From the NCBI GenBank assembly GCA_030490835.1, contig CM059971.1, forward strand, positions 102,924,095 through 102,988,094: a DNA stretch of 64,000 nucleotides. The letters run 5' to 3'. The notes under the pieces are model-generated. The model made no database searches, was not told the origin of the DNA, and saw nothing but the letters and a program-made list of their open reading frames with translations. Positions 25,656 to 37,038 of the stretch are shown here, piece after piece (positions within the stretch are counted from its first letter, which is position 1; every line of letters begins with the position of its first letter). The position numbers and the translations under genes are program-made. This DNA comes from Annona cherimola. Its lineage: Eukaryota; Streptophyta; Magnoliopsida; Magnoliales; Annonaceae.

Positions 25656-27480
25656 TCTAATAGGACCACGCACATAAGACTGACATGTCGCATGCTTCAG
25701 CTCATACTTTCCCCAAGCGACCATTCTGGCACGTTCATTCTAAAATCGGAAATCAAAAGTTAAATTCCAAAATCTAAATTTTTTTTGTTCTAGGTTAATG
25801 CGATCATCGAGGGACGTTGATCGTATTCTCCTGGGAGCATTGAGCTCTCAATGCTCCCGAGCGGATACACCCTTTTTTAATTTTTTTTTTGAAATTTTTT
25901 TTACAAGATTGTTAATCTAGGTATATTTAATATGTGTATAAATTTTTACCATTTTTGAAGTATTTTAGATATTTATTTTTGATTTTTGAAAATCAGTGGC
26001 ATTTTAGGTAATTTAAAATTACTAAAACGTCATTGATTTTCAAAAATTAAAAATAAATATCTAAAATACTCAAAAAATGGTAAAAATTAATACATATGTT
26101 AAATACACTTAGATTTACAGTTTTATAAAAAAAAATAAAAAAAAACTAAAAAAAATGTGTATGTGCCTGGGAGCTCCTCGGAGCATACGATCAGCGTCCA
26201 TCATCGAGAGCATATCAAAGCATTTTATAATGACGACGAAGGAAGAGGAATGATCCTGTCAATAATGGTTTACTTAGTCCGAAGCAATAAACTGTTTTTT
26301 AAATTTTTTATCTTTTTATAAACTTGTTAATCTATGTATATTTAATATATAAACTAAATTTTAATATATTTTTTGTATTTTTAAATATAGAGTATTTTAG
26401 TTATTTTAATAGTTAAAATCACTAAAATAACTTTATATTTAAAAATCTAGAGAAATATATTCAAATTTTCAAAAATAATAAAACTTGATTTATATTAAAT
26501 TCATTTAAATTAAAAACTTTATTAAAATATAAAAATTAAACATATTTTTTAGCTAAGGCTAAGTATGCTTAGCCCAGCTAATAAGTTCATGTTTTATGAT
26601 AAGACACGTTCCTTAAAACACTTTTTTGTTTTTTAAAAAGAGACACGTAAGGATAAAAGTATATAAAATTAAAAAATTAAACATATTTTTTAGCGAGGAG
26701 CGATCTTATTGGCTCGAGCTAAGTCCACACTAAAAAAGGTCGTTTACAACAACTTTTTTAGTTTTTTTTTCATACACTTGTTTATCTAAGTGTATTTAAC
26801 ATATAGGCCAAATTTTATCATTTTTGGATATCTTTAAATATTTTTTGAGATTTTTAAATAACTATACGTATATATGAATTTAAAATACCCTTATTTTTAT
26901 AAATCTAAAAAAAATACATACATATATCTAAAAATAATAAAACTTGATTTATATGTTAAATATATTTAAATGAACAAATGTATGAAAAAATAATTTATAA
27001 ACGTACTTTTTAAAGTGGGCTAAGCTTTGTTTAGCTTGAACTAACAGGATTATTCATCTTTTTTAGCCTAGGCTAAGTATGCTTAGCCCAGCTAACAAGT
27101 TCATGTTTTATGACAAGACACGTTTTCTTCAAACACTTTTTCATTTTTAAAAAGAGACACATAATGGTAAAAGTATAAGAAAATTAAACATATTTTTTAG
27201 CCTAGGCTAAGTATGTTTAGCCCAATTAACAAGTTCATGTTTTATGATAAGACACATTTTCTTCAAACCCTTTTTCATATTTAAAAATACACATAATTCT
27301 ATTAGCCCAGGACAATGCACTTATAAAAAATTTCATATATTTATTAATCTAAGTATATTTACAATTAAAAAATTATATTTAATGTATAAATATACTTTTA
27401 CCATTTTGAAGATGTATATTTTTTTATTTTTAAACATAGAAGTATTTTAGCTGTTCTTAACTATTAAAAATGACTAAAAT
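25656..27480. repeat. tandem segmental duplication, copy B
   Basis: Direct copy of 24091-25655, with scattered substitutions. It is longer because of a 388-bp insertion plus its 9-bp target duplication, and shorter by about 137 bases because it has three instead of four internal repeat members (near 26551, 27065 and 27199). The arithmetic closes: 1825 minus 397 plus 137 equals copy A's 1565. Confidence 0.85.
25812..26199. mobile_element. MULE-like foldback MITE with exact 9-bp target duplication
   Basis: The ends are GGACGTTGATCGTA and TACGATCAGCGTCC, a 14-bp terminal inverted repeat with one mismatch. It is flanked on both sides by ATCATCGAG (25803-25811 and 26200-26208). The whole 388 bp folds back: ACCATTTTTGAAGTATTTTA and TTTTTGAAAATCAGTGG on the left are mirrored on the right. 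It has no ORF. Copy A of the surrounding duplication has a single ATCATCGAG and no insert, which fixes both boundaries. A 9-bp duplication is characteristic of the Mutator superfamily. Confidence 0.92.
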
Positions 27481-30400
27481 ACCATTATGCTTAAAAATTC
27501 AAATAATATATACACATCCATAAAAAGGTAAATTTTGATTTGTATATTAAATATATCTAGATTAATAAGTTTATGAGAATAATAGAAAAATAATCAATAA
27601 TAAATTTATTAGCTCGAGCTAAGTAATCCTTTCTTTAGCTCGGACTATAAGTATCATGCTTCTTCTAAAATGTCTAACTACTTCATTACTTTTCATACAA
27701 TCGTTATCAATTTATATATAACTTTCTTATTTTTAACATTGAACAATACTTTTTCAGTTATACGTTATCATCTCATCTTCATCAAAGTCTTTATCAGGCC
27801 CTTAAAGGACAAGATTCTACATAAAACTCCATATATTATGTGATTTATGAGCGGTGAAATTACCATTGTTGTCATTATTGTCTGGTATGGTGAGTGAAAT
27901 GAGGAATGAACAGATATTGTAAAAATGTAGTAAAAATAAAATTAAAATAGATAGAGAAGTTAATATATAAATAAAATAATGATAGGTTACGTAGAAGCTA
28001 AGTAAGGAAGAATATAATAAAATAATTAGAACATATAAATAAAATGAAAAAACATGATAGGTTACGTAGTTAATATATTGATCCTTTGGCATTCCTCATT
28101 TTCATTATCATCTAAACTAATGGACCCAATTTAAGACATTAATTAAAATAATTTTATCCTGTAATACATTTAAGAAATAATACTAACGAAAACCATATAG
28201 ATTAGATTTTGATATCATTGAACAATGCATACCACAAACTGAAGAGAAAGTTTGTTTACATTTAGGATGAAATGATTCTTGAAATAATTGGGACCAATTG
28301 TATACGGTAATAGTTATAGCATCAGTGTTTTTAGTTTTCATGGTGTTTTATGAAGGTTTCGTTAGCATCACACATTTCACCCACTATGTGATGATATGGT
28401 TTCGAAACTTCGGTCCAGTATTTTTTTCACAACAGCATCAAAGAGCTACATGGTAGCGTATTTCTCTCCAAAATTCTGGTAAGTAAGGGTGCAACCCAGT
28501 CTCATAAAACTTGAATTCACCTCGACCCTAATCTTAACCCTATTTATAATACCTAAACTCTAATTCTATTTTTGAAAATCAGGTTTGGGTTGAAATTTAT
28601 GTTGATGAATTTATATTTTATTTAAGAGTAATAAATTTAGAATTTCATACAAATATATAATAATAAGAAATTATTAAAGTAAACATAATAATATAAGGTG
28701 AAACTACAAATTTTTTTAAAAACAGCACTATAAAGAATATTTGTAAAAAAATTTAACATCAAAATAATATTAAAGGAATAAAATTTGTGGATGTAAAAGT
28801 AAATAATAGAAATAAAAATAAAAATAAATAAAAATAATATATTTTATTTATAATATAATTATAATATGTCAAATGTATTCAAATATAAATATAAATAACA
28901 TAAATATTCAATATATAAAGAAATATTGTTTAAATATTATGCATATAATACATTTTATAATAAATACAAAATGGAAAATCGAATTTAGTTTCACTTGAAC
29001 TCTAGTTCTATCATATTTACAAATTGGGTTTTATGGACTCGGGTTGAAAAAAAGTAAGTTCAAACGTAGTTAAAAATCAGGTTCGGAGCTCAACTCGGCC
29101 CAAGTTGCACCTCTACCGGTGAGAGCATCCACCACTTGGATATTAAGAAGTAAGTATAATGAAAAAAAATAAAATATCGGTGAGATAGTTGTAGATTAGT
29201 ATTTAAATATTATAAGAACGATCTCGGTGGCCTATTGTAATAACAATTGAAAAGATGTAATATGAGTACAGAAGGTTTCATTAGCCGCATTGTCATGCTT
29301 GAAAATATTTTTTCAGCTGGTCCATAAATTAAAAATAAAATTAGTTAAAATCCACGCGTGCTGGGTATAAGGTACTTGTTCTTACAAATGTTTTCACAGA
29401 ACATGAGAAGTTTTGATTATTAGTCTACACGTTTTCGGAGGATGTAAAAGTTAGCCAGTGTAATAGATGAAGATGGCCGATTATTAGCCCACCTAATTAG
29501 CGAGAAATTGTGCACAGCGACAGAGATTTGAATGATGAATACGAACAATCACCGTACTTGCTGTCTGAACATTAATGGAATTAATTGTTGAAAATGCCAA
29601 ATAAATGGAGACACGAGAGCTACAGCCCTACGAGCTGGTCGCTTGCGCCCGCGCGTGGAATCCGGTCATGCTTTTAACACGGGCAGAGAGGGAAATAAGG
29701 GAACTTTTGGGTATTGAGAAGTTCGTGTAATTTTGGGAGAAAATTGTGTGATTGATTTAAAATAATATAAATAAATAGGATAGCTGAAAAAATAATTAGA
29801 ATATAATATAAAGTTGAAAAAAATATGGTTATTAGATTATCATCTGTGGTAGAACCTGTAGATCTTAGTTTACCATCCAATCCTACAATTCTCAATTGCC
29901 AAACATCCATGGTTTACGGGTGAGGATCGCATTGTATACAACGGGAGCAGAGTCATAATGAAATAAGAATTAAATAGCACAGTTGTATTCAAAGAGTTGA
30001 AAAGGATCCCTGATCGTTTACTCCCATTTATATGTTTTTTTCTTATTTTTGTATTTCAAGTTTTTGTTCTAGAGGTATATAATTCATAAACAAAGGTTTA
30101 ATATTTGTAGAAATATATATTTCAAAATATTAAATAACGTGATATAATAAGAGTAATAATAAAATATAAATAGAATAAAGTTAAAATATATAGGTTAGTT
30201 GTGTAGAAAAATATAAAAAAATAAAGGTGTGAATCGGGTAGTCAACCCGTGACCCGCCTCGACCTTGTTTTGTACCTAGGTAGGATGGGAGTATGTGGCC
30301 AGCCGGTCGGGTTGGGTTGGAGCTTTGAATTTTTTTGAAAATTTGGGTCGGGGTGAACTGAACAAGTCCCGAACTTGTTTGTACCAATCTTGACCCACTG

Positions 30401-31129
30401 ACCCGAATATACCTACTGCATATAAATTCTTTAAAAAGCCCTAAACTTGAAATGATGATCTCCTTTGAGTCTCCTAGTCGCCGCAACCCTCTTTCTCGCC
30501 TTACCGATCTCCTTCTTATCGCCGTTCTTCTTCCCGTGACCATTCTCCTTCCCATCACCATGCTCCTTCCTTCTCTAGCTTTGAATCTAGCATGTAGCTC
30601 CGTCTCCAGCGTAGATTTTCCGACAGCTATTTAATCTTCCAGCTAAGTAGCTACGGTTATTTTGATAAGTGAATTTATCTTAAATATCCCATTTTCCTTT
30701 CCATGTTTTCTATCAATTTTTCCTTTCCATATCATAAGAAAATGTGTTGTATCTGTTTGGCATTGTGAGGGAATAAATTAAATGTTGAGGCTAATCTGCC
30801 CAAAAGGAAATAAAATTTTCCTTTTTGTACGCCCAAAAGCTCCATTTAGCTAATCTACTTGTTTGAAATTTGATTTTTCAGCATCTATATTTTAGTCCTC
30901 CCAAAAATTCCAATATTACTAATATATTTACATGGTAACCCAAATTTTGGACTGTGATGTGATTGCTTGATAAAATTCATTAATTATGTGGATTGTAGAT
31001 CTGTTGATCCATTAACATGTTTATCAATATATTAATTGATATGTCAATTTATTTGTCAATCTATTTCTAGTTTCTAGCATTCATAGACAAAGGTGTAATT
31101 AGATAAAATTAGATAAATAATTTTAAATT
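27481..31129. other. AT-rich intergenic region, no gene seen
   Basis: Contains one foldback element (28486-29113) and fragments that look like MITE relics (27790-28090, 29680-29910). A short ATG-initiated hydrophobic frame at 30452-30634 (+) is not recognisable and is not called. Confidence 0.45.
28486..29113. mobile_element. foldback element, 'GGGTGCAAC' family
   Basis: The left end is AAGGGTGCAACCCAG and the right end is CCCAAGTTGCACCTC. Near the left, AACCCTATTTATAATACC and TATTTTTGAAAATCAGGTTT are mirrored by inverted counterparts near the right. The centre is almost pure A/T. It is non-coding and about 630 bp. A sister copy lies at 8646-9345. Confidence 0.5.
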
Positions 31130-31351
31130 CATTCTATTTGATATCTATGTGCATTGTGTTTGATGTGTGACACTAGTAATTCTTCTACAATTGGAGAAGT
31201 TAATCGCTGATGAATTGTCACAATTGATTCTCAGAAGCCTAGTGATAGAATTCATAATTTTAAGCTCTGCGATAAATTTTCTCAACCATAATGCATAAGA
31301 GGATATTTCATAATAACCAACAAATTCAGCTTCCATGGCAGAGTCAACCAC
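31130..31351 (-). pseudogene. copia RNase H, truncated
   Basis: Translated minus-strand sequence shows DSAMEAEFVGYYE, LWLRKFIAEL and LRINCDNSSAI, the typical copia RNase H block with the D-E-D carboxylates. After this the frame shifts and continues to a HIDIK-like match, then stops. About 40 C-terminal residues normally present are absent. Confidence 0.75.
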
Positions 31352-31389
31352 ACGATTTTATCTTTCACTCTCCCATGAAACTGTTCCAC

Positions 31390-32650
31390 TAGCTAGTAAG
31401 AAAACATACCTAATGTGGATCTTTTGTTGTCTGTGCAACCAGCATAATCTAAATCTGTATAACTAATCACTTCCAATTGATTAGTTTTTGGACACGTGAG
31501 CTTATAATCTTTAGTTCTTTTGAGATATCTCATTACTTTTTCTACTGTTTTCCAATATTTCATTATTAGATTGCTTTGGTATCTTCCAAGTAATCTCATT
31601 GCATAACTAATGTCAGGACGTGTGCAAACTTGGACGTACATCATGCTCTTAAGAGCAGAGGCATATGGGATGAACTTCATTTCGTGTTTCTCAATCTCAT
31701 TCTGTGACACTGATGTAAATCATATTTTCGACCCTTAAAAATTGGTACTTCATATGATGAGCAGTTGGACATTTTAAATTTTTCTAAAACCTTATTGATA
31801 TAAGCCTTTTGTGATAATCCTAGAAATCTTTTAGGTCTATTTCGATGAACCTCAATTCCTATGACTTATGATGCGACACCCATATCTTTCATATGAAAAT
31901 ATTCAGAAAGAAAACTCTTAGTGTTATGTAAGAGACCTAAATCATTAGTAATAAGTGAAATATCATTTATATAGAATTAAAAATATAAAATTGCTCCCAC
32001 TCAACTTTGAATATATGCATTGGTCACTGATGTTTTCGGTAAATCCAAAGAAAGTAATAACTTTGTTGAACTTTAAATACCACTGTCAAGAAGCTTGTTT
32101 AAGTCCATATATAGATTTCTTTAATTTGCATACTAATGTGTCTTTTTCTTTCATTTCAAATCCTTTAGGTTGCATCATGTACACATTTTCTTCCAGATCT
32201 TCATTTAAGAATATCGTCGTTACATCCATTTGGTGTTACTCTAAGTCAAAGTAAGTTACTAATGCCATAATGATTTTGAATGAGTTTTTTTTTCTTCTGA
32301 AGATCGACGAAGAAGGCTTCCTTATAATCAATGCCTTCTATTTGAGTGAATCATTTGGAAAGAAATCTAAACTTGTACCTTTCTACATTACCTTGAGGAT
32401 CTAATTTTGTTTTGAAAATCTATTTACAACCAACGGGTTTGCACCCTCCAGACAACTTAACAAGATCCCGAACTTTATTTTTATGCATGGATTCCATCTC
32501 ATCTTACATAATATTAACCCATAATTCAGATCTTTCACTATTAATGATTTCTTTGAATGTCAATGGATTATTTTCAATACAAGGATTGTTAATGAATTCT
32601 TCTAAATATACATTGTAGTCATCTGAAATAGCAGGTCTCCTTACTCTATG
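31390..32650 (-). pseudogene. copia reverse transcriptase, catalytically broken
   Basis: Recognisable blocks on the minus strand: a palm motif at 31962-31973 that reads YIND instead of the normal Y-[VI]-D-D, then NDLGLLHNTK, LGLSQKAYINKVL, and the connection region TRPDISYAMRLLGRYQS, VMRYLKRTKDYKL, YTDLDYAGCTDNKRST. Stops and frame changes separate the blocks. Loss of one catalytic aspartate would abolish polymerisation. Confidence 0.75.
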
Positions 32651-32699
32651 AGACCTCAGCTCATTAATATGTTCTACACTGTCATCTTGATGAATGTCA

Positions 32700-34119
32700 T
32701 TTGAAATTAAAGTCGGTTCATTATTAGTCTTTTCCGTGGGTTGTATGATAATTTTTAGTCGTTAATCTGTCATGTTAAAATTAACAAGCTCAGTTCTTGC
32801 ATTTGTCAGTGAGGTGCCAGAGAGGGGATCGTTGATCTCCTCAAATTCTACATTTCGTGGAGTTGTGCTCCTACTATTTTCACTATTCTTAATGAAACGA
32901 ACTGTTCCAGTCTCAATGATCCTAGTATTATGAAACAGACTATAAAACTTATACCTTTTAGACAATTTTAGATATCCAATAAAGAAACAATTGATAGTCA
33001 TTAGATTTAATTTTTTGTCTTATGGGGTATCCTTGCTTCTGCTTGACAGTCCCAAATATGCATATGCCTCAATCTGGGTTTCCTGTTTGACCATAACTTA
33101 ATGAAGTTTTAGGAACAACTTTACTGAGAACTTTGTTGAGGATATACAAAGCAGTTTTTAAGGCTTTACTCCACAAAAAAAGGGCAAGGATGAGTTGTTG
33201 ATCATACTTCTCACCATATATATGAGAGTATAATTTCTTTTTTCATCAACAACATTTTGCTGGGGAGTTCTTCACATCGTATATTGAGGTTTAATTTCAT
33301 TCTCTTTTAAAGATTGATCGAATGGATTAGGGGTTCGACCTAATTGACCGTGTTTACCATAATATTCACTACCTCTATCAGATCTCACGATTTTAATTTT
33401 TCTATATAATTTCTTTTTTTACTGACCATTCGAATATTTTGAAAGCACTCAAAGAATTAGACTTTTCATGCAATAGAAAAATAGAATCATAATATGAAAA
33501 ATTATCAATAAACGTGACAAAGTATTTTTCACCTCAAATACGTGATGAGAATGGAACATAAATGTTGATGTGTATCAATTCTAAAAGTCCGTTACTTTTT
33601 TGTGGCATTTTTTTCTGGGATTTATTTTTTTTCTTTAATACAATCGATGCATATGCCAAAATCAGTAAAATCTAGAATAAATAATACCCCATCTTTTACA
33701 AATCTTAAAATTCTTTTATTCGATAAGTGATTCAATCTTTTATGTCATAACATGGAGGAATTCTCATCAATCATATCACATTTAGTACCAACACATATAT
33801 TTAAAGTAAATGAACAATTTGCACTTATTTGATATAAACCATTAAGCAATGTTCCAGTACCAACTAAAATATAATCTTTAAAAAAATACTTTAAGCTTGC
33901 AAAACTAAAGGAATAACTAATTATATTAAGTTTTAGTAAAGAAATTAAATTTCTAAAAACATATGGAACATAAAAAATATCATGTAGTTCTAAAAAACAC
34001 CTTATGTTAAGGCGAAGCCTGAATTTTTCTACTGCTTTGACTTTAAACTTTGTTAGATCACCCATTAAGATTGATGACTCGTGTGATTTTGGGTTGCGGG
34101 TTAAATAAAATGTATGCAA
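32700..34119 (-). pseudogene. copia GAG-pre-integrase and integrase remnants
   Basis: The segment at 33745-34119 contains LHDIFYVPYVFRNLISLLKL and GTGTLLNGLYQI, the protease/GAG-pre-integrase join. Further on, 32762-33001 has CFFIGYLKLSKRYKFY and TRIIETGTVRFI, the integrase C-terminal block. The core between them is fragmented by stops. Confidence 0.65.
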
Positions 34120-34189
34120 AGAATTTAAAACATGGATAACAACGTTAGAGTCAATACACTATAGATTATAGGTAAATTTATGAAATTGG

Positions 34190-34950
34190 TATGTACATAA
34201 TTGTTACCTTTATTTTCAAACCAATTCTTCCGTTTGAGACAATCTTTCTTAAAATGTCTTTTTTTTTATTACAAAAATGACACTTTTCAGCAGACTTTTT
34301 CGATCAATCCTCTATGTCTTTCTTTGATGAGAATTTATTCTTTCCCTTTCCTTTCTTCGACTTACACTGCTCAGAAGTCGATGTGAAATTGATAGTCATT
34401 GATACATTCTGCTTTAACCTCTATTCCACTTGCACACACATGGATATTAATTCATTAAAAGTCTATTTCTCATTTCGTGTGTTATAGGAGATATTGAGTT
34501 GTGAAAACTAAAATGGAAGAGAGTTTAAGATAAATATAACTATGAAAGAGTCAGAGATTTTCATTCTCAATTTATTAAGTTTTTCAGCTATATTTGACAT
34601 TTCCATTATGTGCTTTCATACTCCACAAATGCTATCGTATTTCATTAAGGTCAATTTGTTAGTGAGCGTTCCGGCCAATGCTTTATCTGACCCGCTAAAT
34701 TTTTTCTTAATTGAGTCAAGATGAGTTTTAACACTTTTATCTTCAGGGTTAGAAATAGAGCCTCTAATATTCATTTCAATTGTACTCTTTATAATCATAA
34801 GAGACAATTTCTTAGAACACTGACATTTATCAAATTAAAACCTTTGAGTATCAGTACTTTCAGGCGTTAAGTCATTAGGTTTTGCAACATGATGAACTAA
34901 ATCTAGATCCAAACATCCTAAGGTAATAAGTAACTACTCATGCCAAACAG
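34190..34950 (-). pseudogene. copia gag remnant with frameshifted zinc knuckle
   Basis: The capsid-like segment at 34616-34807 shows SGSDKALAGTLTNKLTLMKY. Near 34250-34290 a C-x2-C-x4-H-x4-C nucleocapsid knuckle can be read only by changing frame at an A-run (minus strand), so the knuckle is split by a frameshift. The N-terminal part toward 34950 is too decayed to bound. Confidence 0.6.
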
Positions 34951-36687
34951 AGTAATTTAATCCATTCAGTGTATTACACAGATGAGATTAAACAATAGGA
35001 GCCACAGTTGTAATAAAAAATGACAAAGCTCATGTCATAATTATGATTCAGATAAACTATTATATAACAATTCAATTAATAATTAATCATAGCTAAATTT
35101 TGTAACTAATCACATAAGCAATAATGTATAATTATATTCAATAATGTCATAATAACCAATAATATTCAATAATTAACTATGAATACACAAAGTCAAAAAT
35201 ATCCCCACCTTCGGGCAGAAGATTCCCTGCATTTATGCAGTTCTAATTAATTATTGATAAATATTAAATTATAGCCACCTTCGAGCAGAACTATAATATA
35301 ATATTCTTTAATAATATAATTTTCGTGATGAGAGAAATAATAAAAAATCATAATATTCTCCCTTTATTTAATAAATTTGATGCGATAAAAGATATAAAAA
35401 TGAACGATATTTATTAAATATAAATTGCATAATGACAATAAGTTGCAATTTTTATTATGAGAGAAAATAAACAATAATATTCTCTCTATTATTTATTAAT
35501 TTTGAAAATTATGTATTATAGGCCCTTTAGGGTGATTAAAATACATAAATAGCCAAAATTATTAAATATAAATTGCTTAATAATTTTATAATATTAAATC
35601 AACATTTTATGCATTTAAATCATAAATAACAATAATAATAGCATGTATTCAGTTGTGAATGTTAATAAAATTTTCATAATTGTGGATTGATTTCAACTTT
35701 AATAGAATGCAACAAATTATTTATTCCAAAAATTCTCTACAAATCGCTTTCTAATATCATACAAATTAACCAGTAAATTTCATTGCATGCATCATAGCTG
35801 TTAAAAGATAATTTATATTAACAAATAACAAAGTTATACTATTTATAGTTGTTGCATATGGATCACCATGCGTGCACATATAGACTACTAAAATGGCCAC
35901 ACATATACGGGTTTGCGTGCACTACCAAAACATAATATCAACATGTTCTTCTCCAAAACAACTCTATGGCCGTCATGCCATATTCAAAGAGAAAAGGAAA
36001 ACACATCCATACATGGCTATGCTATAATTTCTAATTTAGTTCCAGCAAGTGCGAGAATGGATGGGCTGAAACCAATCGTCCCAGCCAAAATTCATCCACC
36101 CGAATCTGCCCCAACTATTCTACCATTCAGCCCCAACATGCCATGACCAATGATGGTTTAATGAATCCATATGTAAAACCTTTTATATTTTAATCAATCC
36201 AATCCACTATTAGACGTCATCATATAGCAATGTTCTGGATCCATGAAATCCACTATTGATATATGCACCATTGGTAGTAAAATCTTTCATGATCTTACCA
36301 TCAAGACGGGTTGAGGGTGAAAATCCGATAGAACAACCTATGTGTATGACTTTTTAATATATATTAAAAATATCAATCCATCACTTTAATGGTCGCAAAA
36401 AAAAAAATGAAAAAAAAAGAATCCGAGTTGATTCTATTTCTAATCAGCACATGCATAATATTATTAGTCAGTGTATGCATACCGTCCATAATATAAATAA
36501 CATTTTCAATCCTTTTTATTAATTAATTGGCATGCCTACAGTTAAAAAAATTATGCCTCAATTATTTTCCATAATATCTATTTATCCATTCAAACATATA
36601 AATGTGCACTAAAATGCAAAATTTGTATGTAATAAAATTTTCATCAAAATTATGGGTGAAATCTATTATACCTAAAATCGAAACCTA
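34951..36687. other. AT-rich non-coding leader of the copia element, possibly with nested insertion
   Basis: There is no coding signal. CCACCTTCGGGCAGAAG and CCACCTTCGAGCAGAAC occur twice about 70 bases apart (35206 and 35276). GAGAGAAATAATAAAAAATC-type and AATATTCTCCCTTTATTTA-type blocks also recur. The leader is unusually long for a copia element, so a nested insertion is possible. Confidence 0.4.
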
Positions 36688-36702
36688 TTTCTGATACTAC
36701 AG
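36688..36702 (-). promoter_or_regulatory. degenerate primer-binding site of the copia element
   Basis: The minus strand reads TGTAGTATCAGAAAT, close to the TGGTATCAGAGC site complementary to initiator methionine tRNA used by most plant copia elements. Confidence 0.45.
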
Positions 36703-36704
36703 GC

Positions 36705-37038
36705 TGGAAATCATATGATGCGGGAGCGTACCTGAATACATGTGTATAGATTTCATCTGTAGAACTAGTATGAAGCCTCGAGTGCAAGCTTTTCTCCCTT
36801 AGTACTTCTGTTTATAATACTTGCAGCAAATGAGAATCGTTTGTGTTTGTATGTGTGTGAGAGAGGGATCCAAACTGCTTTATTTAAATAGATTTCTTCC
36901 CATCATGACTCATAGTAGAAGTACAATACTACCTGAAAGTATTGCGTACGTATCATATATATGTTAGGGTATCTTTAGTTTAAATTCAAAAGATTACTAT
37001 TTTAATTAATATACTTTTAACTTGGGTTAATTCTAACA
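36705..37038 (-). repeat. 5' LTR of the copia element
   Basis: On the minus strand it begins TGTTAGAATTAACCC at 37038, has a TATA-like TATTTAAATAAAGC near 36881-36894 and ends shortly before a sequence similar to the initiator-Met tRNA primer site (AGTATCAGA). A matching 3' LTR was not found, so the inner boundary is approximate. Confidence 0.55.

Larger units (their letters stand above)
31130..37038 (-). mobile_element. decayed Ty1/copia retrotransposon, lacking its 3' end
   Basis: Read on the minus strand, the order is 5' LTR (about 36705-37038), primer-binding-like site (about 36688-36702), a 1.7-kb AT-rich leader, gag (about 34950-34190), GAG-pre-integrase and integrase (about 34119-32700), reverse transcriptase (about 32650-31390), then RNase H (31351-31130). 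Gag-integrase-RT-RNase H order defines Ty1/copia. All domains are broken by stops and frameshifts. RNase H ends near a HIDIK-like segment, so its C-terminus, polypurine tract and 3' LTR are missing. AT-rich unrelated DNA follows. Confidence 0.8.

Noticed and set aside
30452..30634. 60-codon hydrophobic ATG frame
   Set aside because: Too short, biased (Leu/Pro), no homologue recognised and no gene structure around it.
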